A DNA stretch of 64,000 nucleotides, taken from the NCBI GenBank assembly GCA_012184525.1, contig WOFQ01000002.1, positions 1,054,001 to 1,118,000 of the forward strand, in the 5' to 3' direction. A program made the position numbers and the translations under genes. Shown piece after piece: positions 11,891-21,153 of this stretch. Under the pieces are notes generated by a model. It did not search any database and was not told where the DNA came from. It saw only the letters and a program-made list of their open reading frames with translations. The stretch comes from Xenoacremonium recifei. Lineage: Eukaryota; Ascomycota; Sordariomycetes; Hypocreales; Nectriaceae. Within the stretch, counting starts at the first letter, position 1. Every line of letters starts with the position of its first letter.

Positions 11891-12625
11891 CACGATGGTG
11901 ACCTGACAGAGGTAGCCCCTGAACATCAAGTTCAGGAGTTCCGTCCTAAGTCACCGTCCATCCGACCCCGAAGCCGCGCTGCCTCTGAAGCCGCGCCAGA
12001 ACCAAGAGAAAGGATCATCACCTACGCCGAGGGCAACCTAGACAGGAGGGTTTTCAGACCCGGCCCCGTCGAGTTCTGGGGCGGCGACACGCCTCTCCAA
12101 CGCCAGGCCATCATCGACGACTGCCGCCGCCGTAAGCCTTCCTCCCTCCTTCTCCCCCCCGAACCTCACACACACATACTAACCACCCTCTCAGAAATCG
12201 AGACCCGCGCACCGCAAACCTGGACCCAACGCCTCAGCTCAACCCTCTTCGGCCGCGCCTCGCCCCCCGACCCCCTCGCCTTCCCGCGCATCAACCCGCG
12301 CTGGATCCCCAAGAGCGTGCCCAAGACGCCGCACCCGAGCGACAAGCCTGCCGATCCTCAAGCCATGCTCGAGCGGCTGGCGGCGCGGCAGCGGGCGAGA
12401 GTGAGGACTCCGTCGCCGGCGCCGATGCCGCTGCGGAGGACGCCCAGGCCGAGTCCCGAGCCGGAGGGGTTGGTGGCGCGCGTGAGGAAGACTTTTAGGA
12501 GTGAGCCGCCGGTGAGGCAGCCGAGGTTGGTGTTGGAGAGGGAGGAGGAGGAGGAAGAGGAGGAGCCGTATGGGAGTGATAAGGAGATGGAGGGTAATGA
12601 TTTCATTTATCCGCGACGGAGGTGA
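8190..12625 (+). CDS. large hypothetical protein, five exons
   Basis: Exons are 8190-8319, 8370-8795, 8847-10851, 10906-12131 and 12195-12625, giving about 1405 residues. Introns are 50, 51, 54 and 63 nt with clear sites (for example GTAAGC, ATACTAACC and CTCTCAG for the last). The last intron is a multiple of three without a stop, so it could be missed. I do not recognise a domain. Visible features are an acidic N-terminus; a mid-section rich in Trp, Tyr and charged residues that looks globular (for example HKWFIGWDRHWASWTREH and YLLHNYNGEDWGYDL); and a Lys-rich helical stretch. There is a ten-residue Asp run at about 1172-1181 encoded by a GAC microsatellite, and the Pro/Arg-rich tail ends in a Glu run. 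No signal peptide or membrane span is evident, so it is probably intracellular. It is divergent from the DSGAS-motif gene, and both look lineage-restricted. Confidence 0.75.
11858..11887 (+). repeat. GAC trinucleotide microsatellite (poly-Asp)
   Basis: About ten perfect GAC units inside the large unknown gene encode an uninterrupted Asp tract. Length polymorphism between strains is likely by slippage. Confidence 0.9.
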
Positions 12626-13026
12626 TTTTCGGGGTTTCTTTGATCTGGTACTGGTTAGTTGGCGTATGGATTGTGTAATCAACTTTGTAGTTTGTTGTAT
12701 ATAGTACTTGCTTTAGCTGAATACCATGTTGGTACTGAGTGGTCTCGATATGGGAATAACGTAGGTGCTGGTCTTCCCTGATAGAACTCTTATTCTCTAC
12801 GTTAGTTGTCAACGTCACATCACATCTGAGCACCACAGCACATGACCAACACATGTTGAACGCCAATTGAAGGGATTTATTTTTCATTCAGACCTAAAGC
12901 CATAAACTCGATAGCCTCAGACCCAGTGTCCTAACCGGCCACCCAATGCAAAGAAACACAAGAGGATTTCGTCTGTCGTGACTCCGCACACCGTTTCCAG
13001 TAGCTGCCTCACCGCACGCTACCACT
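12626..13026. other. convergent 3' region between the unknown gene and RPS2
   Basis: About 400 bp between two stop codons that face each other. It is AT-richer than the flanking coding sequence and should contain both 3' UTRs and poly(A) sites. No gene was seen. Confidence 0.6.
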
Positions 13027-13857
13027 CTAGTATCGCTTGCCCTCGCGCAGGGTATCGGCGAACTCGTCAAGGGGACTCCGGAGGAGCTTGGTCTCCTTCC
13101 AGAGGTTGGGGGTGAGGAAGCCGTACGTGTTGGACACGGCCACGAAGGTCGCCTTGAGGGTGTTCTCGAGCGTCTTGGTGGAGCCGGCCGAGGAGGTGTA
13201 GGCGTCCTCGACACCAGCGAGCTGGAGGAATCGCTTGACGGCGGGGGAGGCAACGAGGCCAGTACCACGGGGAGCGGGGATAAGCTGCAAGATCCTGTCA
13301 GTTTTCTTTTCTTTCTTTCTCTTCTGTCGATTCGGGATACATACTCGGACAGTGACGGAACCGCACTTGCCAGACTCCTTGCAGGGCAGGGAGTGAGGCT
13401 GACCAAGGTTGGTGCCCCAGTAACCTCTTCGGACGGGGATGACGCTGAGCTTGGCGATGATGATGGCGGCGCGGATAGCGGTAGCGACTTCCTTGGAGGT
13501 CTTGATACCGAGACCGACGTGGCCCTCGGAGTCACCAATGATGACGATGGCCTTGAATCGGGTTCGCTGACCGGCACGGGTCTGCTTCTGGACGGGCTTG
13601 ATCTTCATGACCTCGTCCTTGAGCTTGGGCAGGAACTGGTCGACAATCTGGAACTCCTTGATGGGCAGCGAGTGCAGGTAGATCTCCTCCATGCTGTTAA
13701 TCTTGCCGGCCTTGACCAATCGACCGAGCTTGGTGACGGGCTGCCACTCCTTCTCCTCGCTCTTGCCGCCGCGACGACCTCGTCCACGGCCACGGCCACG
13801 ACCGCGGTCGCCACCTCGGGATCCGAAACCACCGCCGCGAGTTCCTCGGTCAGCCAT
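13027..13857 (-). CDS. RPS2: 40S ribosomal protein S2 (uS5)
   Basis: Exons 13857-13345 and 13284-13027, with a 60-nt intron (13285-13344; GTATGT...TTGCAG), encode about 256 residues. The N-terminus is the typical Arg-Gly repeat tail (RGRGRGRGRRGGK), followed by the S5 domain with SLPIKEFQIVDQFLPKLKDE, FKAIVIIGDSEGHVGLGIK and, across the splice, SVTVRLIPAPRGTG. The length matches cytosolic uS5. The protein lines the mRNA entry channel of the 40S subunit and the RGG tail is usually methylated. The intron is in frame and free of stops, so retention would insert a Lys-rich 20-residue segment. That segment is absent from the conserved family sequence, which supports splicing. A 5' UTR intron is also likely. 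Confidence 0.97.
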   Translation of the reverse strand: MADRGTRGGGFGSRGGDRGRGRGRGRGRRGGKSEEKEWQPVTKLGRLVKAGKINSMEEIYLHSLPIKEFQIVDQFLPKLKDEVMKIKPVQKQTRAGQRTRFKAIVIIGDSEGHVGLGIKTSKEVATAIRAAIIIAKLSVIPVRRGYWGTNLGQPHSLPCKESGKCGSVTVRVCIPNRQKRKKEKKTDRILQLIPAPRGTGLVASPAVKRFLQLAGVEDAYTSSAGSTKTLENTLKATFVAVSNTYGFLTPNLWKETKLLRSPLDEFADTLREGKRY

Positions 13858-14468
13858 GTTGTTCAGTTGCTGTCGTCTGTTGTGAGGAGAGTTGGACAGT
13901 GTTGGGTGGTGATGGACGGTGCTTGGTGTTGCTGGCGCTGGGCTGGGCTGGGAACTTTTTCGCTGGCGGGGTCTGCACACCTGGAATTTTTGGGGTGTGG
14001 TCGTGTTAGCGTGGTAGCCGAGCCCTAATGCCTCCAACGTGTGGATTTGTGGCCTGAATTGTCGGGCAGCGAGTGGGCCAGCGCCGGGCTCGAGGGAGAC
14101 CCACTTTCGGTGAGGGCTTCGACTCACCGCGGTGAACGAGGATCCGGGAGTTCGGACCGGTAGAGTCATGAGCCGATCCCGATGCCGGCCAGAAAAGACG
14201 CATCAGTATTGGTGCTCCATAGTCACTCCAGCCTATAAGTCAGGATGCACTTCAGAGCTCACACAACCCTCACAATATCCATGTGTCCATTGCGAACTAA
14301 AATTGCCACTCAATGCATGCTAGAACAGGAACCACGAGTGGGATATTCATACACAGCCTGGCAACCCAGGCCCTTCATTAAGGAGGGTATCGCAATTCAA
14401 AGAATCAACTGCTCATACCGCCCAGCTCCAACCTCCCAGTTCTCTCACACATAAGCCCCTTGCCGCCA
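13858..14468. other. RPS2 leader/promoter and 3' flank of rhodanese
   Basis: About 610 bp upstream of RPS2, shared with the region downstream of the rhodanese stop (both genes are leftward). It contains the leader intron candidate. No further gene was seen. Confidence 0.6.
13981..14127 (-). other. probable 5' UTR intron of RPS2
   Basis: On the RPS2 strand, GTGAGT (14127-14122) and an acceptor TTCCAG (ending 13981), preceded by GCTAACACG, bound a 147-nt candidate intron upstream of the ATG. Leader introns are common in fungal ribosomal protein genes. The transcript start is not known from sequence. Confidence 0.6.
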
Positions 14469-15546
14469 CTACTGTTGCTGCTCCTCAGTCTTTAGGATCA
14501 AGTTGTCTGAGGGGCGCACCCGTTGAGCCCATTCCCTGTCACGGTGTCAGTCATGGCATCTCCTCAGGGATATGTCAAAGCACTTACGTCCAGCTACCAT
14601 CGTAGACCCGTCTCGACTCAGGAGCACCAATCTCTGCTTCCTCCATTGCAGTCTCCAGGACGCAGGCAGTCACGCCAGTGCCACAGCTCGAGATGATGGG
14701 CTTGGCAGGGTCGACGCCCTTGTCCGCAAAGATCTTCTTGATCTGGTCCTTGGGGAGAAACGCCTTGGTCGTAGGGTCCAGCACAGCGCTGAAAGGAATG
14801 TTGATCGCTCCGGGGAGATGTCCTGAAGAAAGACCTTCTCGGGGCTCGGGGTCCTTGCCAGTAAACCGCCCGGCAGAACGGGCATCCAGAACCTGGACAC
14901 CCTCGGCACCCTCTTTGTTATGGTCCAGGGCAACCTCCTTCACGTCCTCGAAGCTAGCCACCCGGTTCTCCTCCATGGCGGGAATAGGGTACGGACAGCA
15001 CTCAACGCTGTAGAGCTCGCCTGATTCGGTGGGAAGTCCTTGCTCAACCCATAGCTTGAAGTTGTTCAGGATGTGCACGTTGGGGTGGCCAAACACCTTG
15101 AGCGTCCAGCCCACACGGGGCGCGCTGAAGATGCCCAGCTCCTTGGTGTCATAGACAACGACGGTGTCCTCCTTGCGGATGCCCAGCTCGCTCATAGCTG
15201 CCGCAAAGCCCTTCGCGTCGGGGAGCATGTGCGGGTACGGACTGCGCTTATCAATGACCTTGTCGAGGTCGAAGAACCGGGCCTTGGGAATCCGCTGTTC
15301 CCGGAAAGTCTGGATGCCGGATCGCTCATCGTTGGGGAGGAACCACGAGGCGCACAGCGGGATGACTCGCGGGTCGGGGCTGATTGGCGACGGTGGGTTC
15401 TTCTTGAGGGCTTCGTGGAGTTCTTGCGGAGTGACGAGATATGATGAGAGGTTTCGGCGGGAGACGAGGACGACGGGTCGGAAGGGCTTAGAGCCCCATT
15501 GAGGCAGGCCAGCCCTCAGGGAGCGGCTCACAGCAATAGCGGCCAT
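14469..15546 (-). CDS. thiosulfate/3-mercaptopyruvate sulfurtransferase (rhodanese), mitochondrial type
   Basis: Exons 15546-14588 and 14535-14469, with a 52-nt intron (GTAAGT...GACAG), encode about 341 residues. The second exon adds the conserved ending: DGSWT continues as EWAQRVRPSDNLI. Two rhodanese domains are present: an inactive N-terminal one (about 38-175) and a catalytic C-terminal one with SSCGTGVTA, where Cys288 is the persulfide-carrying nucleophile. The start MAAIAVSRSLRAGLPQWGSK, with Arg and Ser but few acidic residues, looks like a mitochondrial presequence. The family includes yeast Tum1, which relays sulfur for tRNA thiolation and the Urm1 pathway. An exact assignment to Tum1 rather than a general rhodanese is likely but not proven here. 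Confidence 0.92.
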
Positions 15547-16195
15547 GGCAGCAAGGCCGGTAGATGGCGATTAGGGCGTTGAGAGGCGTCGAGAGGAGAG
15601 GATGGCCGTCGTACGAGCGCCGATGATAAGGATGACTGGGCCAGGCGATGACGGCGATGCAGACGACAAAGAAGTCGGCCGAGTGCGGGGTACGGGCGGC
15701 GAGGCACAGCGTCAACAACAGCAAGCTCTAGCTCGGTGCTACCTGGTTGTCCTCATCACAGGTTGGGCGGCCCCAAGGTTACGGTGGTCGTGGAGGGTGG
15801 TGGTTGAGTAGGGGTGACGGGGATTGACGTTGGACTTTTAGCGGCGCTCGGTGGGAGACGATGATCGCAGAGCCGGCGAAGTTGGCGTCAGTCAGCCAGA
15901 AAAAAAAGCTGGCGGCTGGCTGGCTGCGGGCGGGGGAGCTTGGGCCAGCAGCAGAAGCAGCTCAAGCAGGTCGGGCTCCTTCCGGGCCCCGAAGCTGGAC
16001 GGCCCGGTGCTGTAATTAGCGCTCCAGCGGATAAGCTGCAGCGCCCATGAGGCTGACCTTCAGGGCATCCACGCTAACAACGCCCGCTAGCATCTTGCCG
16101 CCCTCAACGCTCCAGGAACCTCAATTCCCACGTGAAAGCTCCGTCATTCTACATACATCCTCACCTCACCCACCTCCCTCCCTTCAACTTCCGCC
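15547..16195. promoter_or_regulatory. divergent promoter region, rhodanese / APC11
   Basis: About 650 bp between the starts of the leftward rhodanese gene and the rightward APC11 gene. A CACGTG E-box lies at 16129-16134 in the probable APC11 proximal promoter, and C-rich pyrimidine sequence precedes the APC11 ATG. The rest is GC-rich without further recognisable sites. Confidence 0.5.
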
Positions 16196-16673
16196 ATGAA
16201 GGTCACCATCAAGAAGTGGAATGCCGTCGCAACCTGGCGCTGGGACATCCCTGAGGACGACGTCTGCGGCATCTGCCAGGTCCACTTCGACGGAACCTGT
16301 CCAACGTGCAAATATCCCGGCGACGACTGCAGCCTGTGTAAGTGCCCCCATCGCGAGAGTCTTCGATATCAGGCCATTTCTCGTGTCGTTGCCCGCAGTG
16401 CTAACTCCCGCGCGTCCAGTGTCGGGAAAATGCGGTCACAATTTCCACATGGTACGTCGGCGGTCTCTGCGTCCTCGCTTGCGTTGCTGACTGAAGCCCT
16501 AGCATTGTATCCTGGAATGGATAAAGCAGGACTCTGCGAGGGGGCAGTGTCCGATGTGTCGACAGAGTGCGTCCTTTTCGCTTTGTGTCTCTTATCTGAC
16601 TGCAGATAACTAACTGTTTGTAGGATTTGAATGGCACGATCAGGCCAATGAGACGACCTCTCAGGTTGAATGA
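16196..16673 (+). CDS. APC11: anaphase-promoting complex subunit 11 (RING-H2)
   Basis: Four small exons (16196-16337, 16420-16451, 16503-16566, 16624-16673) give 95 residues, the normal length for Apc11. Exons 2 and 3 are only 32 and 64 nt, so the gene is easy to miss. The protein opens MKVTIKKWNAVATWRWD, the Apc11 signature. It then has zinc ligands C24/C27, C35/C38, C45, KCGHNFHMHC (52-60) and CPMC (74-77), including the extra zinc site between the RING pairs that marks this family. It ends RQRFEWHDQ. Apc11 is the catalytic RING subunit of the APC/C and binds the charged E2 (UBE2C type) together with the Apc2 cullin. A UBE2C-type gene lies 3 kb away, with CHK1 between them. Confidence 0.96.
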
Positions 16674-17032
16674 GATTGTGGGCATGAACGGCGTTTGTTT
16701 ATTTTGGCTCCATCATCATGCGCGGCGTTTTGGCGTCTCCAGAAACCATCATGGCATTGAATGTTACGGCACTAAAAACGAGATATGAGCTCTCTGGCAT
16801 TAAATCAATTTCTTTTTGGCTCCTAAGCCAAGGATGCGGAATCCGACCTTTCATAACTTAGAATTTCTAACACGAGGCTAGTCCTGCAGTGGTCTAATGG
16901 CGCTCAGACTTTAGGTGAATATATCCAGAATAAGGCCCATCTACAAATCTATATAAGCTCGCTCTCACAATCCTCCAATAAACTTTTAGCAGCCGCTTTG
17001 TAATCTAAACTCGCAAACGGTCCCTCCCCCTT
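16674..17032. other. convergent 3' region between APC11 and CHK1
   Basis: About 360 bp with AT-rich segments separates the two facing stop codons. It presumably holds both 3' UTRs. No gene was seen. Confidence 0.6.
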
Positions 17033-18701
17033 CTAAGCTTCCGGGACGTAGACACCATCCTTGCACAACACCACCACCTTCTTGAAGAACCGCCGCCACT
17101 CCAGGGGGTCTCCCTTGACTTTGACGAACCGGATATCTAGCACCTCCGTTCCGTCCGGCAGCGGTTGTTTGTCCACCTGGATCTCTCCGTGTAGGCTCTG
17201 TTGCCGTCCATCGATGGCCTTGACCTTGATGGTAGCAATGGGGTTACTATAGAGGTTCGGCGTTACAACCCCAGTCGGGACATTGAGGTGATGAAGCGCG
17301 TCGTTGAGCATGTTGATTATGTGAGTGGGAGGAACGGCAGAAAAGAAGCGTGTAAAGGCCTCGGGCGGGCATATGTCGCGGAACCGACGAGCCTGCTGCG
17401 TCAAGGTCATAGAGGGTCCAGGGGTGTGGGAGAACTGCGACATGGATGGCTCGTCGGCGAGGGAATCGAGCATCATCCGGCGAGCATCTTGAGCACGGGT
17501 CGGCATTGATGATGTAGGGGCAGCCATTGACCGGAGCGGCGGGCGTTCCCAGTCCCAGTCGTGGTCGGTAATGGGTGTGATGGCGGCTTCAGGCTGTGTG
17601 GAGGAGAAACGGCCAGCGTTGAGACCAGTGTCGATGTCCATGTCGTCGCTGGATGTTGGTCTCTGTGACGCAGTGGGCTGTTTGCTGAAGTCGATCCGCA
17701 GGTTCTCGAGCATCTGGGTTGCCAGGATGATAGGGTCCGTTACTTTTCCCTCGGCACTCAGGAGCGCATTGTGTCGTGTATACCAGGGATGCTGCCGTAC
17801 TTTGGCAAAGCTGAAGCGCTTCTGCGGATCGATGCTCATCATCCCCCGAAGCAGTGAGTGAGCTTCCGCAGGTATCCTGTCCCAGAGTGCATCTGAGCTG
17901 CGACCATTTGTGCGGACGTATTCTTGGAACTCCCAGCTGCTTTGTGACGGTTCATCCCAAGGAGTATTGCCAACCAAGAGCACAAACAAAATCACACCAC
18001 AGGACCAGACGTCGACCAGATCGGGCGAGTACTTGCTCGCGTTGGGTGACCTCCTGTCTGCTCGACCACACGCCAGAATCTCGGGTGCAATATAGGGAGG
18101 GCTTCCACATAGAGTCGAGCTCGTCTTCCGCTGTCCCTTGTACTCAAACATGGTGGCCATACCAAAGTCGGCCAGTTTCAGACTGCCATCTTGTGAGAGA
18201 AGAATGTTCTCCGGCTTGAGATCTCGATGCGCCACGCCCTTGGAGTGCATGAAGCTCACACCGCTCACCAGCTGGACGAAGTAGACCTGGGCGATGTCCT
18301 CCCGGACACCAACATCCGCCTCGATCTTGTCAAACAGATCACCTCCCTCGGCGTACTCCATGGCAATCCAACGCCATGTGGTGTCCTCGCCGGATGCGAA
18401 CCACTCGATGATGTTGGGGTGCTGGCCAATGTGGGAGTGCAGGGACACCTCCATGGCGAGCTGCTTGGAGGATATGCGGCCATGTTTGGTAGCATAGCCC
18501 TTGTGGATGAGCTTGACAGCAAATACGGGATTGGTTGAGTCTAGGGGTATGGCCTTCTTGATCCTGATACGTGTAAGTGGGAGAACGGGGAAGCGTGCAG
18601 AGGAGGCATGCTCACGAAGCATAAGCACCACGACCAACGGTCTTGGAGATGATCCGAAAGGGCAGATCCCTAGGCAGCGGATCTAATTGCGACTGCATCA
18701 T
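17033..18701 (-). CDS. chk1: checkpoint serine/threonine kinase Chk1
   Basis: Exons 18701-18616 and 18563-17033, with a 52-nt intron (GTGAGC...ATCAG), encode about 538 residues. The first exon supplies MMQSQLDPLPRDLPFRIISK and the glycine loop TVGRGAYAS, which is missing if the large exon is read alone. Kinase landmarks are Lys46 (VFAVK), HRDLKPEN with catalytic Asp143, DFG at Asp161 (KLADFGMAT), APE in PPYIAPEIL, and an activation segment KTSSTLCGSPPYIAPE typical of Chk1. The C-terminal region (from about 430) carries a KA1-like domain ending EWRRFFKKVVVLCKDGVYVPEA. Chk1 halts mitotic entry after DNA damage, downstream of the ATR pathway. Two consecutive ATG codons open the frame and the first was chosen. 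Ser/Gln sites in the linker could be ATR targets, which is inference only. Confidence 0.93.
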
Positions 18702-19536
18702 GTTGACGGCTGGTTAGTGGAAACGTGGCGACGATGGAGGATCATATAAGTCGGTGGGTGGGAGGTGCCCGTTCACGAGGTCTCACGGTGACATCTCACT
18801 GCAGCCTTGCATATAGCGTCTGCACCAAACACGTGAAGATCATGTCAAGACCCCGGAATTGCCAGGAAAACAGTGCAACTTACCATTGATGCTGGTTTTA
18901 GCAAGAGCAACCCTTGCTGTACGAATCAGGGGCAGTATTTACTTTGGGCTCGCCCTCCGTTTGTGTCGTCGAATTCTCGGTCGCGTCCGTCAATCGCGTC
19001 AACCCGCGTAAAGTGATTTGTTCTGCGTCAGTGTGTTTTGGCCCCACGTTTCAGCGGCCCTGGCAGCGCCCGGCGTCGATTGGCTCAGGGCTGCTGCGCC
19101 GCTGGAAGTGCCGCCAAACTGCCCTGGAGACGGGATTGAGGGCACCTTATCGCTTATCGCGCCCGTTGCTGCGGTAAACATCCCAAGCCCGCTTCGTCAA
19201 CTTTCATTCAGCCACTGGGACTTGCCGCCTCGCATCCTCCCTCCTGTCGCGTTCCTTGCGAAAAGATCCCAATCTCCTGCAAGTTCGCGCCTCTTGTCTG
19301 TCTCTTCTTTGCATCATCCGGCCCTTTAAGTCTCTGCCTTCCCTCCTCCTTCTTTCTCCTCCGTCCTTCCTCCCGCTTCCGCATTCTTAACCCCTTCCGG
19401 TTGCGGAACCACTCCCTTGCCTTTGCATTGACGACATCTGGTCTCCCGGCAACTCCTCATTTTCCTCTCTGCACCGTCATTGCTTGTGGCTTTTATAGCA
19501 GCCAAGTATATATCTGTCCATCAACAATCATACAAG
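18702..19536. promoter_or_regulatory. divergent promoter region, CHK1 / UBE2C-type E2
   Basis: An 835-bp interval separates two cell-cycle genes transcribed outward. A CACGTG E-box lies at 18830-18835. Pyrimidine-rich leader sequence (CTTCCTCC-type) precedes the E2 start. I saw no perfect ACGCGT element. Shared cell-cycle control would be plausible but is inference. Confidence 0.5.
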
Positions 19537-20187
19537 ATGAACTACTCCACCGAAGACAACCAAAACTCTGCCCCCGGCAGCCATGCCGCAGCAAAGCTCA
19601 ATGCAGCCCGCCCTGGCCCCGATGCCCAGAGCACCACCAAGAGGTACCTTGTTCATGCGACGATCAACAACCAACAGCCAACTGACTCATTCAACAGGCT
19701 GCAAACTGAGCTGATGCAGCTCATGACCTCACCAGCCCCTGGTGTGTCCGCCTTCCCCTCTGCGGACGGCAACCTCTTGTCCTGGACGGCCACCATTGAG
19801 GGTCCTGACGACACTCCATACGCCGGGCTCACCTTCAAGCTCAGCTTTGCGTTCCCCTCCAACTACCCTTACGCTGCGCCAACGGTGCTCTTCAAGACGC
19901 CCATCTACCATCCCAACGTGGACTTTTCGGGACGCATCTGCCTCGACATCCTGAAGGACAAGTGGACCGCCGCCTACAACATCCAGACTGTACTACTCAG
20001 TCTTCAAAGTCTGCTGGGCGAGCCCAACAAGTAAGTCAACTTAGAAGTCTACAATATACCACCAGCGACTAACAGCAATTGCAGTGCCTCTCCTCTCAAT
20101 GGCGAGGCTGCCGAATTGTGGGACAAAGACCCCGAAGAGTTCAAGCGCAAAGTCCTAGGACGACATCGCGACATTGAGGACGAGTAG
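19537..20187 (+). CDS. ubiquitin-conjugating enzyme E2 C (UBE2C/Ubc11 type)
   Basis: Exons 19537-19643, 19698-20030 and 20085-20187 give 180 residues. Introns are 54 nt each. The first (GTACCT...CAACAG) is in frame without stops, but removal gives the uninterrupted family sequence TTKRLQTELMQLM. The UBC fold runs from about 36, with the HPN motif at 107-109 and catalytic Cys117 in SGRICLDILKDKW. LLSLQSLLGEPN and the C-terminal extension ending GRHRDIEDE follow. The disordered N-terminal extension (about 35 residues) is a hallmark of UBE2C/UbcH10, which initiates ubiquitin chains on APC/C substrates. Other E2 classes lack the NIQTVLLSLQSLLGEPN version of this segment. Its usual partner subunit Apc11 is encoded 3 kb upstream. 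Confidence 0.93.
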
Positions 20188-20613
20188 GTGAAGGCATGGG
20201 GCTAGCGTTGTTTATTTGCATTTGGGGCAGGAGTCACGGTATGGAATAATCAGCACTTTGTCTGGAATACTGGATTGTATTACCTTTCCGTCATTGGAGA
20301 GCAACGCGGAGTTTCCCCAGTGGGAAACCATACATAGTAGACCGCAGCTAGTCGATAGAAGTTACCGTCGACAGTCTAAGGAAAACATTAAAACATCCTC
20401 TCGCTCGGGAAACGAGTCTCTCCCAAGGTAGCCTTGCATGGGTCGAACCGCGGTTCTTTCTGGAGGGCACACATCACACAGCTCGTCGCAGACTGTTTGA
20501 ACTTTGATCACATTTCCCTCTGTGTATTTTCAGCGTGAAAAGCTAGCATGCCAAATGCAACTCCAAATGCCAGTGCCACCCTAGAACCAGTCCCAACAGA
20601 GAAGCCTTTTTAT
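20188..20613. other. convergent 3' region, E2 / RPL31
   Basis: About 425 bp between facing stop codons, holding both 3' UTRs. A short inverted repeat around CGAACCGCGGTTC (about 20444-20456) is visible. It lacks a tRNA fold and is not called a gene. Confidence 0.55.
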
Positions 20614-21153
20614 TTATTCCTCCTCGACGATGACGGTGGGGAGGCCCTTGGGGTCCTTGACGTTCACGGCCTGCACGTAGCTGTACAGCTTCTCCTTGGC
20701 ACCCTCCTCGTCGTTTCGTCGTCGGGAAATTCGGACTCGCAGTCGGTAGCCGACACCCTTGACACCGCACTCCCAGACCTTCTTGTTGAGCTGGGGGTCA
20801 ATTCGGACATCGGTGGTGCCCTGCAGCGACAGTCAGTCATAAACGCTCAAAAACTGCTCTGGCCCTATCTCTTCTGCGACGGTATCCTAAGCGTTGAGGG
20901 AGAAAATCGTACCATGGCCTGGGTAGCGAAAGCCTTGATCTCCTTGATGGCCTTGGGAGCCCTCTTCTTGAAGGTAACACCATGTAGCTTTTTCAATCCG
21001 TCAGCACTTCATCCTGGCTCCTAACAAATCCGGTCCTCGGATCCTCCAGAGATAATAACGTACTCGCTTGTGCATGTGGATGGTGTACTCGCGGGCGACG
21101 ACATCCGCAATGGCGGAGCGCTGAGTCTTGCCTGAGGGCTTCTTGGACGACAT
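20614..21153 (-). CDS. RPL31: 60S ribosomal protein L31 (eL31)
   Basis: Exons 21153-21064, 20987-20913 and 20820-20614 give 123 residues, the normal length. Introns are 76 nt (GTACGT...AAAAAG) and 92 nt (GTACGA...CTGCAG), both phase 0. The protein reads MSSKKPSGKTQRSAIADVVAREYTI..., then HGVTFKKRAPKAIKEIKAFA, GTTDVRIDPQLNKKVWECGVK and GYRLRVRISRRRNDEE, which is the eL31 signature. eL31 sits at the rim of the peptide exit tunnel and contributes to docking of nascent-chain factors. No single long open frame covers this gene, because the introns break it into short pieces. Confidence 0.96.

Noticed and set aside
13393..14028. 211-residue acidic open frame on the plus strand
   Set aside because: Antisense to RPS2, whose conserved protein leaves no doubt about the coding strand.
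20441..20460. GGTCGAACC-like sequence as a possible tRNA T arm
   Set aside because: It is a short inverted repeat with no acceptor, D or anticodon stem around it.
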